From: Maricaulis sp965242785
GTDB lineage: Bacteria; Pseudomonadota; Alphaproteobacteria; Caulobacterales; Maricaulaceae
Assembly: GCA_965242785.1 (NCBI GenBank)
Contig: CBDETA010000002.1
Location: 310,001 to 374,000, forward strand
DNA length: 64,000 nucleotides
Reading direction: 5' to 3'
The notes beneath the pieces were generated by a model, which saw only the letters and a program-made list of their open reading frames with translations, was not told the DNA's origin and made no database searches. A program made the position numbers and the translations under genes. This document shows positions 1 through 7,660 of this stretch, piece after piece (positions within the stretch are counted from its first letter, which is position 1; every line of letters starts with the position of its first letter).

Positions 1-399
1 AAGGCCTTGCGTGGCACCGCAGGCCGAAAGGATGCGCACGCCATGGCGGCCCAGCCCCTTGGTCATGCCGTCAAACCCGTCGGCCTTGTCCAGCGGAGAC
101 CGGCTGTTGGGCGCCAGGACCAGCGTGCCGATGCCGCCGGCCGCGGCACCCGCGGCCAGGGTGGCGGTGGTCTCGCCATCCGGGGTCAGCGCGGGCTCCT
201 TGGCGGCGCGCAGGTCGATGAGGGCGGGCGCGAGGATGCAACCCCTGGCGTCGATCACCTCGTCAGCGGCGTCGAGGTCGATCTCGGCGCCGGTCTGGGC
301 GATGACGCCGTCCTCGACAAGCAGGCCCCCATGCCGGTCCATGCCGGAGGCCGGGTCGATCAGGCGGGCATTGATGATGGCAAGGCTGGTCTGGCTCAT
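1..399 (-). CDS. pyrX: PyrC-like, probably non-catalytic dihydroorotase (3' part outside window)
   Basis: The first 133 codons of an amidohydrolase of the dihydroorotase type; the rest lies beyond the left edge. The beginning reads as a normal family N terminus (small beta domain, then CILAPALIDLRAAKEPA). Active enzymes have the metal-binding D-x-H-x-H-x-x-R at this point; here it is DLRAAKEPA, so both histidines are absent. The following APNS matches the family's MPNT/PNS segment. Pseudomonas and relatives have such a dead copy (PyrC'/PyrX) that assembles with aspartate carbamoyltransferase. Its ATG overlaps the pyrB stop (ATGA), so translation is probably coupled. A structural role with PyrB is inferred. 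Confidence 0.85.
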   Translation of the reverse strand, partial: MSQTSLAIINARLIDPASGMDRHGGLLVEDGVIAQTGAEIDLDAADEVIDARGCILAPALIDLRAAKEPALTPDGETTATLAAGAAAGGIGTLVLAPNSRSPLDKADGFDGMTKGLGRHGVRILSACGATQGL

Positions 400-1358
400 G
401 CGCGGGCCTCCCTGCGGATCACATCGCCGACAAGCTCCAGCACCGCCATGCGCACGGCGACGCCGCTTTCCACCTGTTCCAGGATCACGCTTTTGTCCGG
501 ATCATCCGCCAGCTTTGTGTGGATTTCCGTGCCGCGGTTCATCGGGCCCGGATGCATAACCAGCACGTCGGGCGAGCAGGCTTCGAGGCGTTCATGGGTG
601 AGGCCGAAGAGATGGAAGAATTCGCGGCCGGAGGGCACGAACCCACCGGACATGCGCTCTTTTTGCTGGCGCAGGGCCATCACGGCGTCGCAGCCTTTGA
701 GGGCCTCATCGATATCGTTGAACACTTCGCAGCCCCACTGGTCGACATCCGGCGGCAGCAGGGTGGGCGGGGCGCAGAGGCGGATTTCGGCGCCGAGAAT
801 GTTCAACAGGCCGATATTCGAGCGGGCGACGCGGGAGTGCAGGATGTCGCCGACAATGAGGATGCGGCGGCCGCCGACCTCGCCCCAGTGCTGGCACAGG
901 GTAAAGCTGTCCAGCAAGGCCTGGGTGGGGTGTTCATGCATGCCGTCGCCGGCATTGACGACCGAGAGGCCGGTGCGGTCGGCCAGGAATTTCGGGGCCC
1001 CGGTGGCGGGGTGGCGCACCACCATGATGTCGGGGCGCATGGCGGCGAGGGTGCGGGCGGTGTCGGACAGGCTCTCGCCCTTGGAGGCGGAGGAGTTGGA
1101 CATGGCGAAATTCACCACATCGGCCCCCAACCGCTTGCCGGCCATCTCGAAACTGCCCTGGGTCCGGGTCGAGGCCTCGAAGAAAAGATTGAGGACGGTC
1201 AGACCTTTAAGCACTTCGGAGCACTTGTCCGGCGTGCGGTTCACGGCGAGCCAGTGGGCGGCGCGTTCGAAGATGATCCGGATGTCGACGGGATTGAGAT
1301 CGGCCACCGATACGAGGTGGCGGTGGGGAAAGTCGTAGCTGAACGCGGCGCGGGTCAT
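396..1358 (-). CDS. pyrB: Aspartate carbamoyltransferase catalytic chain
   Basis: 320 residues, the usual length. It joins carbamoyl phosphate to aspartate, the second step of UMP synthesis in the cytoplasm. Visible landmarks are the carbamoyl-phosphate loop FFEASTRTQGSFE (about 59-71), HPTQALLD (143-150) and HPGPMNRG (269-276). The reading frame stays open far upstream, but the start at 1358 fits the family N terminus and follows GGGAGG by 4-5 bases. No regulatory pyrI is present; the partner is the PyrC-like protein encoded directly downstream with an ATGA overlap, as in pseudomonad-type ATCase. Confidence 0.97.
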   Translation of the reverse strand: MTRAAFSYDFPHRHLVSVADLNPVDIRIIFERAAHWLAVNRTPDKCSEVLKGLTVLNLFFEASTRTQGSFEMAGKRLGADVVNFAMSNSSASKGESLSDTARTLAAMRPDIMVVRHPATGAPKFLADRTGLSVVNAGDGMHEHPTQALLDSFTLCQHWGEVGGRRILIVGDILHSRVARSNIGLLNILGAEIRLCAPPTLLPPDVDQWGCEVFNDIDEALKGCDAVMALRQQKERMSGGFVPSGREFFHLFGLTHERLEACSPDVLVMHPGPMNRGTEIHTKLADDPDKSVILEQVESGVAVRMAVLELVGDVIRREARA

Positions 1359-1398
1359 CCCGCCTCCCAAATGGCTGAGCCCCGAAAAAGTCTGCGGC

Positions 1399-1427
1399 GG
1401 TATAGGGTTTGTCGCAGGCTTGGGCAA
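1399..1427 (-). promoter_or_regulatory. Candidate sigma-70 type promoter of pyrB
   Basis: On the minus strand TTGCCC and TATACC are separated by 17 bases, with the -10 about 40 bases before the pyrB ATG. The divergent gap is only 138 bp, so it must also hold the start signals of the acetyltransferase gene. No attenuator or PyrR-type hairpin was recognised. Confidence 0.45.
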
Positions 1428-1496
1428 GAGACCCGGGGGGATGCGCTGACGCGGAAGAGCGCCTATGTGAAGCCTGGATACAGGGAGTCGGGCCTG

Positions 1497-2006
1497 ATGC
1501 TGAAGATTCGTGGCATGCGGAGTGAAGATGCAGCGAAGGTCCTGCGTATCTATGGCGAAGGTATCGCGACCGGACACGCAACCTTCGAGCAGGATGTGCC
1601 CGCCTGGCCGGCATTCGACGCGGGAAAGCTGGAAAAACCGCGCCTGGTCGCTGAGTTGAATGATGACATCGTCGGCTGGGCCGCGCTGAGCCCGGTCTCC
1701 TCGCGCTGCGTCTATGGCGGGGTCGGCGAGATGTCGGTCTATGTCGCCGAGGCGGCGCGCGGGCGCGGTGTCGGACGGGCCCTGCTGGAGGCGATCATCA
1801 CCGCTTCGGAGGACGAGGGCATCTGGATGCTCAATGCCGGCATCTTCGTGGAGAACACGGCCTCGATCGCCTTGCACGAAGCCTGCGGCTTCAACCGGCT
1901 GGGGGTGCAGCAGGGATTGGGCAAGATGGGCTATGGGCCGATGCAGGGGAAATGGCGCGATGTGGTGCTGTTGCAGCGGCGCAGCCGCGTGGTCGGCGTC
2001 GACTGA
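1497..2006 (+). CDS. GNAT N-acetyltransferase, phosphinothricin acetyltransferase (PAT/YncA)-like
   Basis: 169 residues forming one GNAT domain. The N terminus IRGMRSEDAAKVLRIYGEGI followed by ATFE is typical of the PAT/MnaT subgroup. The acetyl-CoA loop is the R-G-x-G-V-G-R segment (about residues 85-92), and the C-terminal HEACGFNRLG is the usual motif B helix. Family members acetylate amino acids or analogues such as methionine sulfoximine; the substrate here cannot be read from the sequence. The frame is open well upstream, but 1497 gives the family N terminus with GGGAG about 9 bases upstream. The next gene could start at 2006, overlapping the stop. Confidence 0.85.
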   Translation: MLKIRGMRSEDAAKVLRIYGEGIATGHATFEQDVPAWPAFDAGKLEKPRLVAELNDDIVGWAALSPVSSRCVYGGVGEMSVYVAEAARGRGVGRALLEAIITASEDEGIWMLNAGIFVENTASIALHEACGFNRLGVQQGLGKMGYGPMQGKWRDVVLLQRRSRVVGVD

Positions 2007-2047
2007 TGCGGCTTGACCCGGACGGGGGCATGGGCTCCGGTTCGGGC

Positions 2048-3007
2048 ATGAAGATTCTGTCTGCGCTTGCCTCGTCCGTCCTGTTTCTTCCCTCTGCCCT
2101 GGCCCAGTCCGATGTGCCACCGCGCTGTGCGGTCGAGCTGGTGGTGCTGGGCGTCGCCCAGGATGCCGGCATCCCGCAGATCGGCAATCCGGACGACCCG
2201 GCCTGGGAGAATCCCGCGCTGCGGCGGCTGGCGACCTCGATCGCGGTGATCGACCGGCCGGCGGATGCGCGCTTTCTCTTTGATGCCACGCCGGACCTGC
2301 GCGAGCAGATGCAGCAGCTGGACGAGATCCATCCCAATACCGAGGGACCGGCGCTGGACGGGATCTTCCTGACCCATGGCCATATGGGCCATTACACCGG
2401 GCTGATGTATCTGGGCCATGAGAGCATGGGCGCCCGGCATGTGCCGGTGCATGTCATGCCCTCCATGGCCGCCTACCTGTTCTCCAACGGGCCCTGGGAC
2501 CAGCTGGTGCGCTATGAGAACATCACCCTGGAGGAGATATCCGATGGCGAACCGGCGGCCGTGGGCTCGCTGGTGGTGACGCCTTTCGAAGTGCCGCACC
2601 GGCAGGAATATACCGAGGTGGTGGGCTTTCACATTGCCGGGCCGGACCGCTCGGCGCTGTTTCTGCCCGACATCGACAGCTGGGAGGAATGGGAGACCTG
2701 GGAACACGGCACGCCGCGGCGCATCGAGGACATGATCGCTTCGGTGGATGTGACCTATGTCGATGCCACCTTCTTTGCCAATGGCGAGATCCCCGGCCGC
2801 GACATGACCGGCTTCCCGCACCCTTTCATCACCCATTCCATGGCCCGCTTTGCCGATCTTCCGGTCGAGGAAAAGGCCAAGATCCGCTTCATCCACTTCA
2901 ACCACACCAATCCGGTGCGCTTTCCCGATGCGCCGGAGCGGCAACAGGTGATCGAGGCTGGGTTCGGTCTGGCGGATGAAGGGGAAAGGTATTGTCTGGG
3001 GGATTAG
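2048..3007 (+). CDS. Exported metallo-beta-lactamase-fold hydrolase, PqqB-like
   Basis: 319 residues. Residues 1-20 form a signal peptide ending SALAQ, placing the protein in the periplasm. The mature part begins LVVLGVAQDAGIPQIG, similar to the start of PqqB-type MBL proteins. The metal motif is THGHMGH (His110, His112, His115), with later candidate ligands in VPHRQE, LPDIDSW and HFNHTN. No other pqq genes are nearby, so a role in PQQ synthesis is unlikely; a hydrolase of unknown substrate is the safe call. An upstream in-frame ATG at 2006 overlaps the previous stop, but the start at 2048 gives a cleaner signal peptide. Confidence 0.75.
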   Translation: MKILSALASSVLFLPSALAQSDVPPRCAVELVVLGVAQDAGIPQIGNPDDPAWENPALRRLATSIAVIDRPADARFLFDATPDLREQMQQLDEIHPNTEGPALDGIFLTHGHMGHYTGLMYLGHESMGARHVPVHVMPSMAAYLFSNGPWDQLVRYENITLEEISDGEPAAVGSLVVTPFEVPHRQEYTEVVGFHIAGPDRSALFLPDIDSWEEWETWEHGTPRRIEDMIASVDVTYVDATFFANGEIPGRDMTGFPHPFITHSMARFADLPVEEKAKIRFIHFNHTNPVRFPDAPERQQVIEAGFGLADEGERYCLGD

Positions 3008-3178
3008 CCATCCTCGCCCTTGATGGGCGAGGGGGACCGCGCGCATGCGCGGTGGAGTGGGTGGGGGCGAGGTGTTTCCAAGCTGGCCATCACCGGGATT
3101 CGCAGCGCTTCGCGCTTTCACCCCTTCCGACCCGCGGCTTCGCCGCGGCCCACCTTCCCCATCAAGGGGAAGGATGGC
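3008..3178. repeat. Structured interspersed repeat, full-length copy R1
   Basis: Order of parts: hairpin A (CCTCGCCC...GGGCGAGG); GGGGACCGC stem-loop GCGGTGGAG; GTGGGGGCGAGGT; a variable spacer; CACCGGGATT at 3091; a CGCTTTCACCCCTTCCGACC block; a second stem-loop (CCGCGGC-TTC-GCCGCGG); and hairpin B (CCTTCCCC-ATCA-AGGGGAAGG). Full copies with the same order are at 7661 and 33867. It fills the gap between convergent genes and could act as a bidirectional terminator. Confidence 0.9.
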
Positions 3179-3188
3179 GAGACCGTGC

Positions 3189-4103
3189 CTAACCCAGCAA
3201 CCAGAGCCAGAACGGGATCGTCACGAAGCAGAAGAGGGCGCTGGCGGTGATGTCGCCGGCGGAGTAGGGGGCGTCGCCGCCCATCTGTTTGGCGAGGACA
3301 TAGGCCGAGGCGGCGCCGGGTGAGGCGCCGGTGAGGAGGAGGACCGTCAGCGGGATGCCCTCGATGCCCAGCGCCCGGCCGATACCGTAGAAGACCAGCG
3401 GGCCGATTATCAGTTTCAAAAAGACCGAGAGCGCCAGGAGGCGCGGCCGGGCCTTCATGGCGGTGAAGTTGAGCCCCGCGCCCACAGCCAGCAGGATCAG
3501 CGGCAGTGCGGCCTGGCCCATCAGGTCGATCGTGGCGCCGACCATGGGCGGCAGCGGGATATTGCCCAGATTGACGATCCCGCCCAGCGCCGAGCCGAGG
3601 ATCAGCGGGTTGGTCAGGATGCGGTAGATGATCGAATTCCATTTCGGCTGCGCGCCATCGCCCCACACCGCCAGCACGGCCACGCACTCCATGTTCACCA
3701 GCGGGATGGAGGCGACCATGATCAGCGCCACCAGGATCTCGCCCTCCTCGCCGAAGAGCGAAATGCCCAGGGCCAGGATCAGGAGGCCGTTCCAGCGGCT
3801 GGTGGCCTGGAACAGGCTGGTGAAGGTGGGATTGGGAATGTTGAGGAAGGGTTTGATCGCCAGCGTGATCGCCGCCATGCCCAGGAAGCCCAGCATCGCC
3901 GCCGCCATGAAACTGCCCAGCTGGATGTCGGAGAGATCGGCATGCGAGATCGAGGAGAACAGCAGCGCCGGCGACAGCCCCAGATAGGCCAAACGCGAAA
4001 TCGGCCCCCAGCTCTCGTCCGGCAACAGGTTCGACCGGCGCAGAAGCCAGCCCAGGAAAATGACCCCGAAGACGGGGACGAGGGCAGAGATGATCGGGTT
4101 CAT
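3189..4103 (-). CDS. AEC family (auxin efflux carrier-like) permease
   Basis: 304 residues, almost entirely hydrophobic, with about ten predicted membrane helices in two halves of five, as expected for the AEC/BART superfamily. The N terminus (PIISALVPVFGVIFLGWLLRR) and the central hydrophilic loop with a conserved asparagine-rich NPTFTSLFQ segment are family-like. Bacterial members move malate, malonate or other small organic anions; the substrate here is unknown. It is a single gene with no operon partner, converging on the exported MBL gene across repeat R1. Confidence 0.85.
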   Translation of the reverse strand: MNPIISALVPVFGVIFLGWLLRRSNLLPDESWGPISRLAYLGLSPALLFSSISHADLSDIQLGSFMAAAMLGFLGMAAITLAIKPFLNIPNPTFTSLFQATSRWNGLLILALGISLFGEEGEILVALIMVASIPLVNMECVAVLAVWGDGAQPKWNSIIYRILTNPLILGSALGGIVNLGNIPLPPMVGATIDLMGQAALPLILLAVGAGLNFTAMKARPRLLALSVFLKLIIGPLVFYGIGRALGIEGIPLTVLLLTGASPGAASAYVLAKQMGGDAPYSAGDITASALFCFVTIPFWLWLLG

Positions 4104-4180
4104 GCGGGCGTTCTAGCGCGTTTGGCGGAGGGGCGGGAAGCGGTTGTTTCTGTGCGTTGTTTTGGTGCTTCACTTTTGTG

Positions 4181-4341
4181 CACCGGGATTTCCCCCTCAT
4201 CCGCCCCTTCGGGGCACCTTCCCCCCAGGGGGAAGGGGGGCTGTGAGGCTTGTCACGCTCTAGGGCACGACTTCGCCAATACGCTCCCTCACGCTCAAAT
4301 CTCCCTCTCCCTGGGGAGAGGGCGGGGAGAGGGGGGAAGCA
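4181..4341. repeat. Structured repeat R2, upstream of DUF559 gene 1
   Basis: Begins CACCGGGATTTCCCCCTCAT, then GCCCC-TTC-GGGGC and CCTTCCCCC-CA-GGGGGAAGG hairpins, a linker with CTTCGCC and TCACGCTC, and a final CCCTCTCCC...GAGAGGG hairpin at about 4302-4322, ending a few bases before the DUF559 ATG. The first 45 bases are repeated almost exactly at 4740 on the other side of that gene, so gene and repeats form a unit bounded by direct repeats. Confidence 0.9.
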
Positions 4342-4347
4342 CCAGCC

Positions 4348-4731
4348 ATGGCGGACCAGGCTCGACACAAGAATCTCAGCCTCGCACGGACGATGAAAAA
4401 GCGGATGACACCGGCAGAGGCAAAGCTCTGGTCGCGTCTGCGGGGTGGGCGTGTGATGGGAGTGAAGTTCCGGCGTCAGGTGCCGATCGGCCCTTACATC
4501 GTGGACTTTGCATCCCGCACGCCCCGATTGGTGGTTGAGGCGGATGGTGGGCATCACGCGGAGCAGACCGAAGAGGATGAGGTGCGATCCGCGTTTCTGG
4601 CGTGGCGGGGCTATGCCGTGCTGCGCTTCTGGAACGGGCAGATCCTGTACGAGACGGATGCGGTGGTGGAGGCGATTGCCGAGGCGGTGCACTGGGGATT
4701 GCGCAAGGCGGAGTTTGAGGGCGGTGGCTAG
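4348..4731 (+). CDS. DUF559 family PD-(D/E)XK (Vsr-like) endonuclease, copy 1
   Basis: 127 residues. An N-terminal basic helix-rich part (LARTMKKRMTPAEAKLW) is followed by the DUF559 core: KFRRQVPIGPYIVDF, then a strand with VVEADGGHH. Candidate catalytic residues are Asp53, Glu64, Asp66 and His69/His70, the D...E-x-D pattern of very-short-patch-repair-like nucleases. Activity and target are not known for this group. The gene sits between repeat copies at 4181 and 4740. It is 44% identical by eye in the core to the second copy at 7881. I infer that it may act on, or once moved with, these repeats. Confidence 0.88.
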   Translation: MADQARHKNLSLARTMKKRMTPAEAKLWSRLRGGRVMGVKFRRQVPIGPYIVDFASRTPRLVVEADGGHHAEQTEEDEVRSAFLAWRGYAVLRFWNGQILYETDAVVEAIAEAVHWGLRKAEFEGGG

Positions 4732-4739
4732 TTTTCTGG

Positions 4740-4807
4740 CACCGGGATTTCCCCCTCATCCGCCCTTCGGGCACCTTCCCCCCGGGGGGAAGGTGGGGCG
4801 CGGAGGC
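4740..4807. repeat. Short structured repeat R3, downstream of DUF559 gene 1
   Basis: CACCGGGATTTCCCCCTCAT, hairpin GCCC-TTC-GGGC and hairpin CCTTCCCCCC-GGGGGGAAGG. Compared with R2, the first stem has lost one base pair on both arms and the second has gained one, so pairing is kept. It lies between convergent DUF559 copy 1 and ruvX and touches the ruvX stop codon; it may serve as their terminator. Confidence 0.9.
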
Positions 4808-5262
4808 TAGCTTTTCAGCATCTCCAGCCGATCCAGCGCGCTTTGCAGGATGTTGGCGGCGGCGTGGGCGTCGATGATGTCTTTGCGCTTGTCGCGGCGG
4901 ACGCCGGCGGCGATGAGTTTTTCCTCGGCCTCGAAGGTGGAGAGGCGTTCGTCCTGGAAGACCAGGGGGATGTCGCGCAGACGCAGCAGGTTGCGGGCCA
5001 TGGCGCGGGCCGACTGGACGCGGGGGCCTTCCGATCCGTCCATGTTGACCGGCAGGCCCATGATGATGGCGACGGCCTGGCGCTCGTCAAAAAGGTGGAA
5101 GATGCGCTCGGCATCGGCAGTGAACTTGCCGCGCTTGATGGTCTCCACCGGTGTGGACAGGCCGCGCGAGGCGCCGCAGGCGGCGACGCCGATGGTCTTG
5201 GAACCCGGATCGAGGGCGATCAGGGGACCGTCGGGCAGGTCGGCAAGCGTGCAAATCGGCAT
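4807..5262 (-). CDS. ruvX: RuvX/YqgF-type Holliday junction resolvase-like nuclease (16S rRNA processing)
   Basis: 151 residues, normal for the family. An RNase H-like fold begins with LIALDPGSKTIGVA (strand 1 with catalytic Asp18), has GLPVNMDGSEGP in the middle, FQDERLSTFEAEE, and ends with the DIIDAHAAANILQ helix carrying the last acidic residue. YqgF is implicated in 5' maturation of 16S rRNA and in recombination. It is divergent from gatC with 100 bp between them. Confidence 0.95.
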   Translation of the reverse strand: MPICTLADLPDGPLIALDPGSKTIGVAACGASRGLSTPVETIKRGKFTADAERIFHLFDERQAVAIIMGLPVNMDGSEGPRVQSARAMARNLLRLRDIPLVFQDERLSTFEAEEKLIAAGVRRDKRKDIIDAHAAANILQSALDRLEMLKS

Positions 5263-5303
5263 GCCGGCGGGATGCGCCCTGCAGGTTCTGCCGTCAAGCT
5301 TTC

Positions 5304-5332
5304 TTGCACCCGCGAAGAGCGGTTGCTAGTCA
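5304..5332 (+). promoter_or_regulatory. Candidate promoter of the gatCA operon
   Basis: TTGCAC, 17 bases, TAGTCA, about 31 bases before the gatC ATG in the 100 bp gap shared with divergent ruvX. The -35 is good and the -10 is poor, so this is tentative. Confidence 0.3.
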
Positions 5333-5362
5333 GTCTGTCTCGATTATCCGGAGTGATTTTCC

Positions 5363-5650
5363 ATGTCTGTCACCGCCGACGATGTACGCCGTATTGCGCG
5401 TCTCGCCCGCCTGGCCGAACCCGAGGACCGGGTTGATGCGCTGGTGGGGGAGCTCAATGGTATTCTCGACTGGATCGAGCAGCTCAATGAGGTCGATGTC
5501 GAGGGCGTGCAGGCAATGACAACGCCGGTCGCATTCCCGCTGCCCATGCGCGCGGACGAAGTGACCGATGGCGGTATCCGCGACAAGGTCCTGGCCAATG
5601 CCCCCAAGTCCGACGAAGGCTTCTTCGTTGTGCCCAAGTCGGTGGAGTAG
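5363..5650 (+). CDS. gatC: Asp-tRNA(Asn)/Glu-tRNA(Gln) amidotransferase subunit C
   Basis: 95 residues, normal for GatC, the small belt subunit that holds GatA and GatB together. The N terminus VTADDVRRIARLARLAEPED matches the family helix, and the C terminus has LPMRADEVTDGG...NAPKSDEGFFVVPKSV, the segment that wraps GatA. A consensus-like CCGGAG lies about 11 bases before the ATG. gatA follows after 6 bases. Confidence 0.97.
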   Translation: MSVTADDVRRIARLARLAEPEDRVDALVGELNGILDWIEQLNEVDVEGVQAMTTPVAFPLPMRADEVTDGGIRDKVLANAPKSDEGFFVVPKSVE

Positions 5651-5656
5651 GGATCC

Positions 5657-7132
5657 ATGAGCGAACTTCTCAAACTCTCCCTCGCGGATGTCTCGGCCAA
5701 GCTGAAGGGCAAGGAGGTCTCCGCCTCCGAACTGGCCACGGAAGCGGTTGCGGCCTGCAAGGCGGCGCAGCCGGCGCTGAATGCGTTCACGGCGTTTGAC
5801 GAGGAGAAGACCCAGGCCATGGCCAAGGCGGCAGACGAACGCCTGGCCAAGGGCGAGGGCGGTCTTCTGGAAGGCGTGCCGCTGGCGATCAAGGACCTGT
5901 TTGCGGTCGAGGGCGTGGAGACGGCGGCCTCCTCGAACATTCTCAAGGGTTTCAAGCCGACATATGAGTCGACGGTGACGTCGAAGCTCTGGGGCGAGGG
6001 CGCGGTCTTCGTGGCCAAGACCTCGATGGACGAGTTTGCCATGGGCTCGTCGAACGAGACGGCGAATACCGGCCCGGTGGTGAACCCGTGGAAGAGCGCC
6101 GGTGGCAATGAAAGCCTGACTCCGGGCGGCTCGTCCGGCGGCTCGGCTGCGGCCGTGGCGGCCGATCTGTGCTTCGGCGCGACGGGCACCGATACCGGCG
6201 GCTCGATCCGCCAGCCGGCCTCCTTCACCGGCACGGTCGGCGTGAAGGGCACCTATGGCCGCACCTCGCGCTGGGGCGTGGTCGCCTTTGCCTCCTCGCT
6301 GGACCATCCCGGCCCGTTCGCCAAGACGGTGAAGGACTCAGCCATCCTGCTGCAGGCCATGTCCGGACATGACCCCAAGGATTCGACCTCGCTGCCGAAT
6401 GCCGTTCCGGACTTTGCCGCGGCCTGCGGCCAGTCGGTGAAGGGGCTGAAGATCGGCGTGCCCAAGGAATACCGCGTCGACGGCATGCCGGAAGAGATCG
6501 AGAAGGCCTGGCAGCAGGGCATTGACTGGCTGAAGGCCGCCGGCTGCGAGATTGTCGACATCACCCTGCCGCACACCAAATACGCCCTGCCGGCCTATTA
6601 CATCGTGGCGCCGGCGGAAGCCTCGTCCAACCTCGCGCGCTATGATGGCATGCGCTATGGCAACCGCGTGGACGGGGTCGATCTGACCGACACCTATGAG
6701 AAGACGCGGGCGACGGGTTTCGGCGCGGAAGTGCAGCGCCGGATCATGATCGGCACCTACGTGCTCTCGGCCGGCTATTACGACGCCTATTATCTGCGCG
6801 CCCAGAAAGTGCGCACGCGCATCCTGGAAGACTTCACCAACGCGTTCGAGAAGGTCGATGCGATCCTGACGCCGTCGGCGCCGTCGGCGGCCTTCGCGCT
6901 GGGCTCGAAGTCGGATGATCCGATCGCGATGTATCTCAACGACGTCTTCACCGTGACGGCCAACCTGGCCGGCGTGCCGGCAATGTCGGTCCCGGCCGGA
7001 CTGGACGGCAATGGCCTGCCGCTGGGGCTGCAGATCATCACCAAGGCGCTGGACGAGGAGACCATGTTCAAGGTCGGCGCGGCGATCGAGGACAGTGCCG
7101 GTTTCACCCACAAGGCGGCGAAGTGGTGGTGA
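5657..7132 (+). CDS. gatA: Asp-tRNA(Asn)/Glu-tRNA(Gln) amidotransferase subunit A
   Basis: 491 residues of the amidase-signature family. It releases ammonia from glutamine for use by GatB. The Ser-cisSer-Lys triad is visible: Lys in PLAIKDLF, the serine-rich TPGGSSGGSAAAVA loop, and DTGGSIRQPASF with the nucleophile region. It lies second in the gatCA cluster. Two small membrane-protein genes, a repeat and a DUF559 gene separate it from gatB. Confidence 0.98.
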   Translation: MSELLKLSLADVSAKLKGKEVSASELATEAVAACKAAQPALNAFTAFDEEKTQAMAKAADERLAKGEGGLLEGVPLAIKDLFAVEGVETAASSNILKGFKPTYESTVTSKLWGEGAVFVAKTSMDEFAMGSSNETANTGPVVNPWKSAGGNESLTPGGSSGGSAAAVAADLCFGATGTDTGGSIRQPASFTGTVGVKGTYGRTSRWGVVAFASSLDHPGPFAKTVKDSAILLQAMSGHDPKDSTSLPNAVPDFAAACGQSVKGLKIGVPKEYRVDGMPEEIEKAWQQGIDWLKAAGCEIVDITLPHTKYALPAYYIVAPAEASSNLARYDGMRYGNRVDGVDLTDTYEKTRATGFGAEVQRRIMIGTYVLSAGYYDAYYLRAQKVRTRILEDFTNAFEKVDAILTPSAPSAAFALGSKSDDPIAMYLNDVFTVTANLAGVPAMSVPAGLDGNGLPLGLQIITKALDEETMFKVGAAIEDSAGFTHKAAKWW

Positions 7133-7136
7133 CGCG

Positions 7137-7394
7137 ATGAGCGAGGCGCCCAAGCCGGACGAGCACGGCAATGACTGGATGAACCGGATCATCGTGCTGG
7201 TGATTTCGCTGTTCTGCGTGGTCTTCGGCCTGCCGCTGGCCGTGGGCTCTGCGTTGAGTTTCACGACCATGGTCGTCTCGCTGGAATGGCCGAACCCGTG
7301 GACGATCGTGTCCTTTGGCATCGGTATGACGCTGTGCGGTTTTGGTGTGGTGATCGGCTGGAGTGCCATCCGGCCGAAGAAGGCCACGAAATGA
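7137..7394 (+). CDS. Small two-helix membrane protein of unknown function
   Basis: 85 residues. A short charged N terminus precedes two hydrophobic helices (about 16-38 and 53-75) and a basic KKATK tail. It starts 4 bases after gatA and its stop overlaps the next ATG (ATGA), so it is in the gatCAB transcript. I recognise no family. Its relation to amidotransferase function is unknown; it may only share expression. Confidence 0.7.
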   Translation: MSEAPKPDEHGNDWMNRIIVLVISLFCVVFGLPLAVGSALSFTTMVVSLEWPNPWTIVSFGIGMTLCGFGVVIGWSAIRPKKATK

Positions 7395-7657
7395 GCCAGC
7401 CCGCGCATCCGGCCATGAAACTGGCCCGCCCGGCCTTTCTGGTCGGTGCGCTCCTGGTGCTGGCGGCGGCGCTGGTGTTTCGCGGTGTTGTGGAGCTGGA
7501 GCCGCGGAATTTGTGGACGATCCTGCTGGTCACGCCGGGGATCGGCTGTCTGTTTTTCGGCCTGACCGTGATGATGGCAGGCCGGGTGCTGGTTGCGGCG
7601 ATGAACGCGCCGGAAGATGAGCGTCCCAAATGGGATGACGAGGACGACGAGCGATAA
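7391..7657 (+). CDS. Small two-helix membrane protein of unknown function
   Basis: 88 residues with two predicted membrane helices (about 13-31 and 43-65), then a cytoplasmic tail rich in Asp/Glu (WDDEDDER). The architecture mirrors the preceding 85-residue protein, and the WTI(V/L) motif occurs before the second helix in both, so they may be diverged paralogues. It is coupled to the upstream gene by an ATGA overlap and followed directly by repeat R4. Confidence 0.7.
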   Translation: MSQPAHPAMKLARPAFLVGALLVLAAALVFRGVVELEPRNLWTILLVTPGIGCLFFGLTVMMAGRVLVAAMNAPEDERPKWDDEDDER

Positions 7658-7660
7658 CCC

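Noticed and set aside
396..2120. 574-residue frame containing pyrB
   Set aside because: Residues before 1358 run antisense through the acetyltransferase gene and resemble no carbamoyltransferase.
2048..3007. PQQ biosynthesis protein PqqB
   Set aside because: Only distant resemblance, has a signal peptide and no other pqq gene is in the neighbourhood.
2992..3323. Short frames at 2992, 3020 and 3045
   Set aside because: They are translations of repeat R1 running into the AEC transporter antisense strand.
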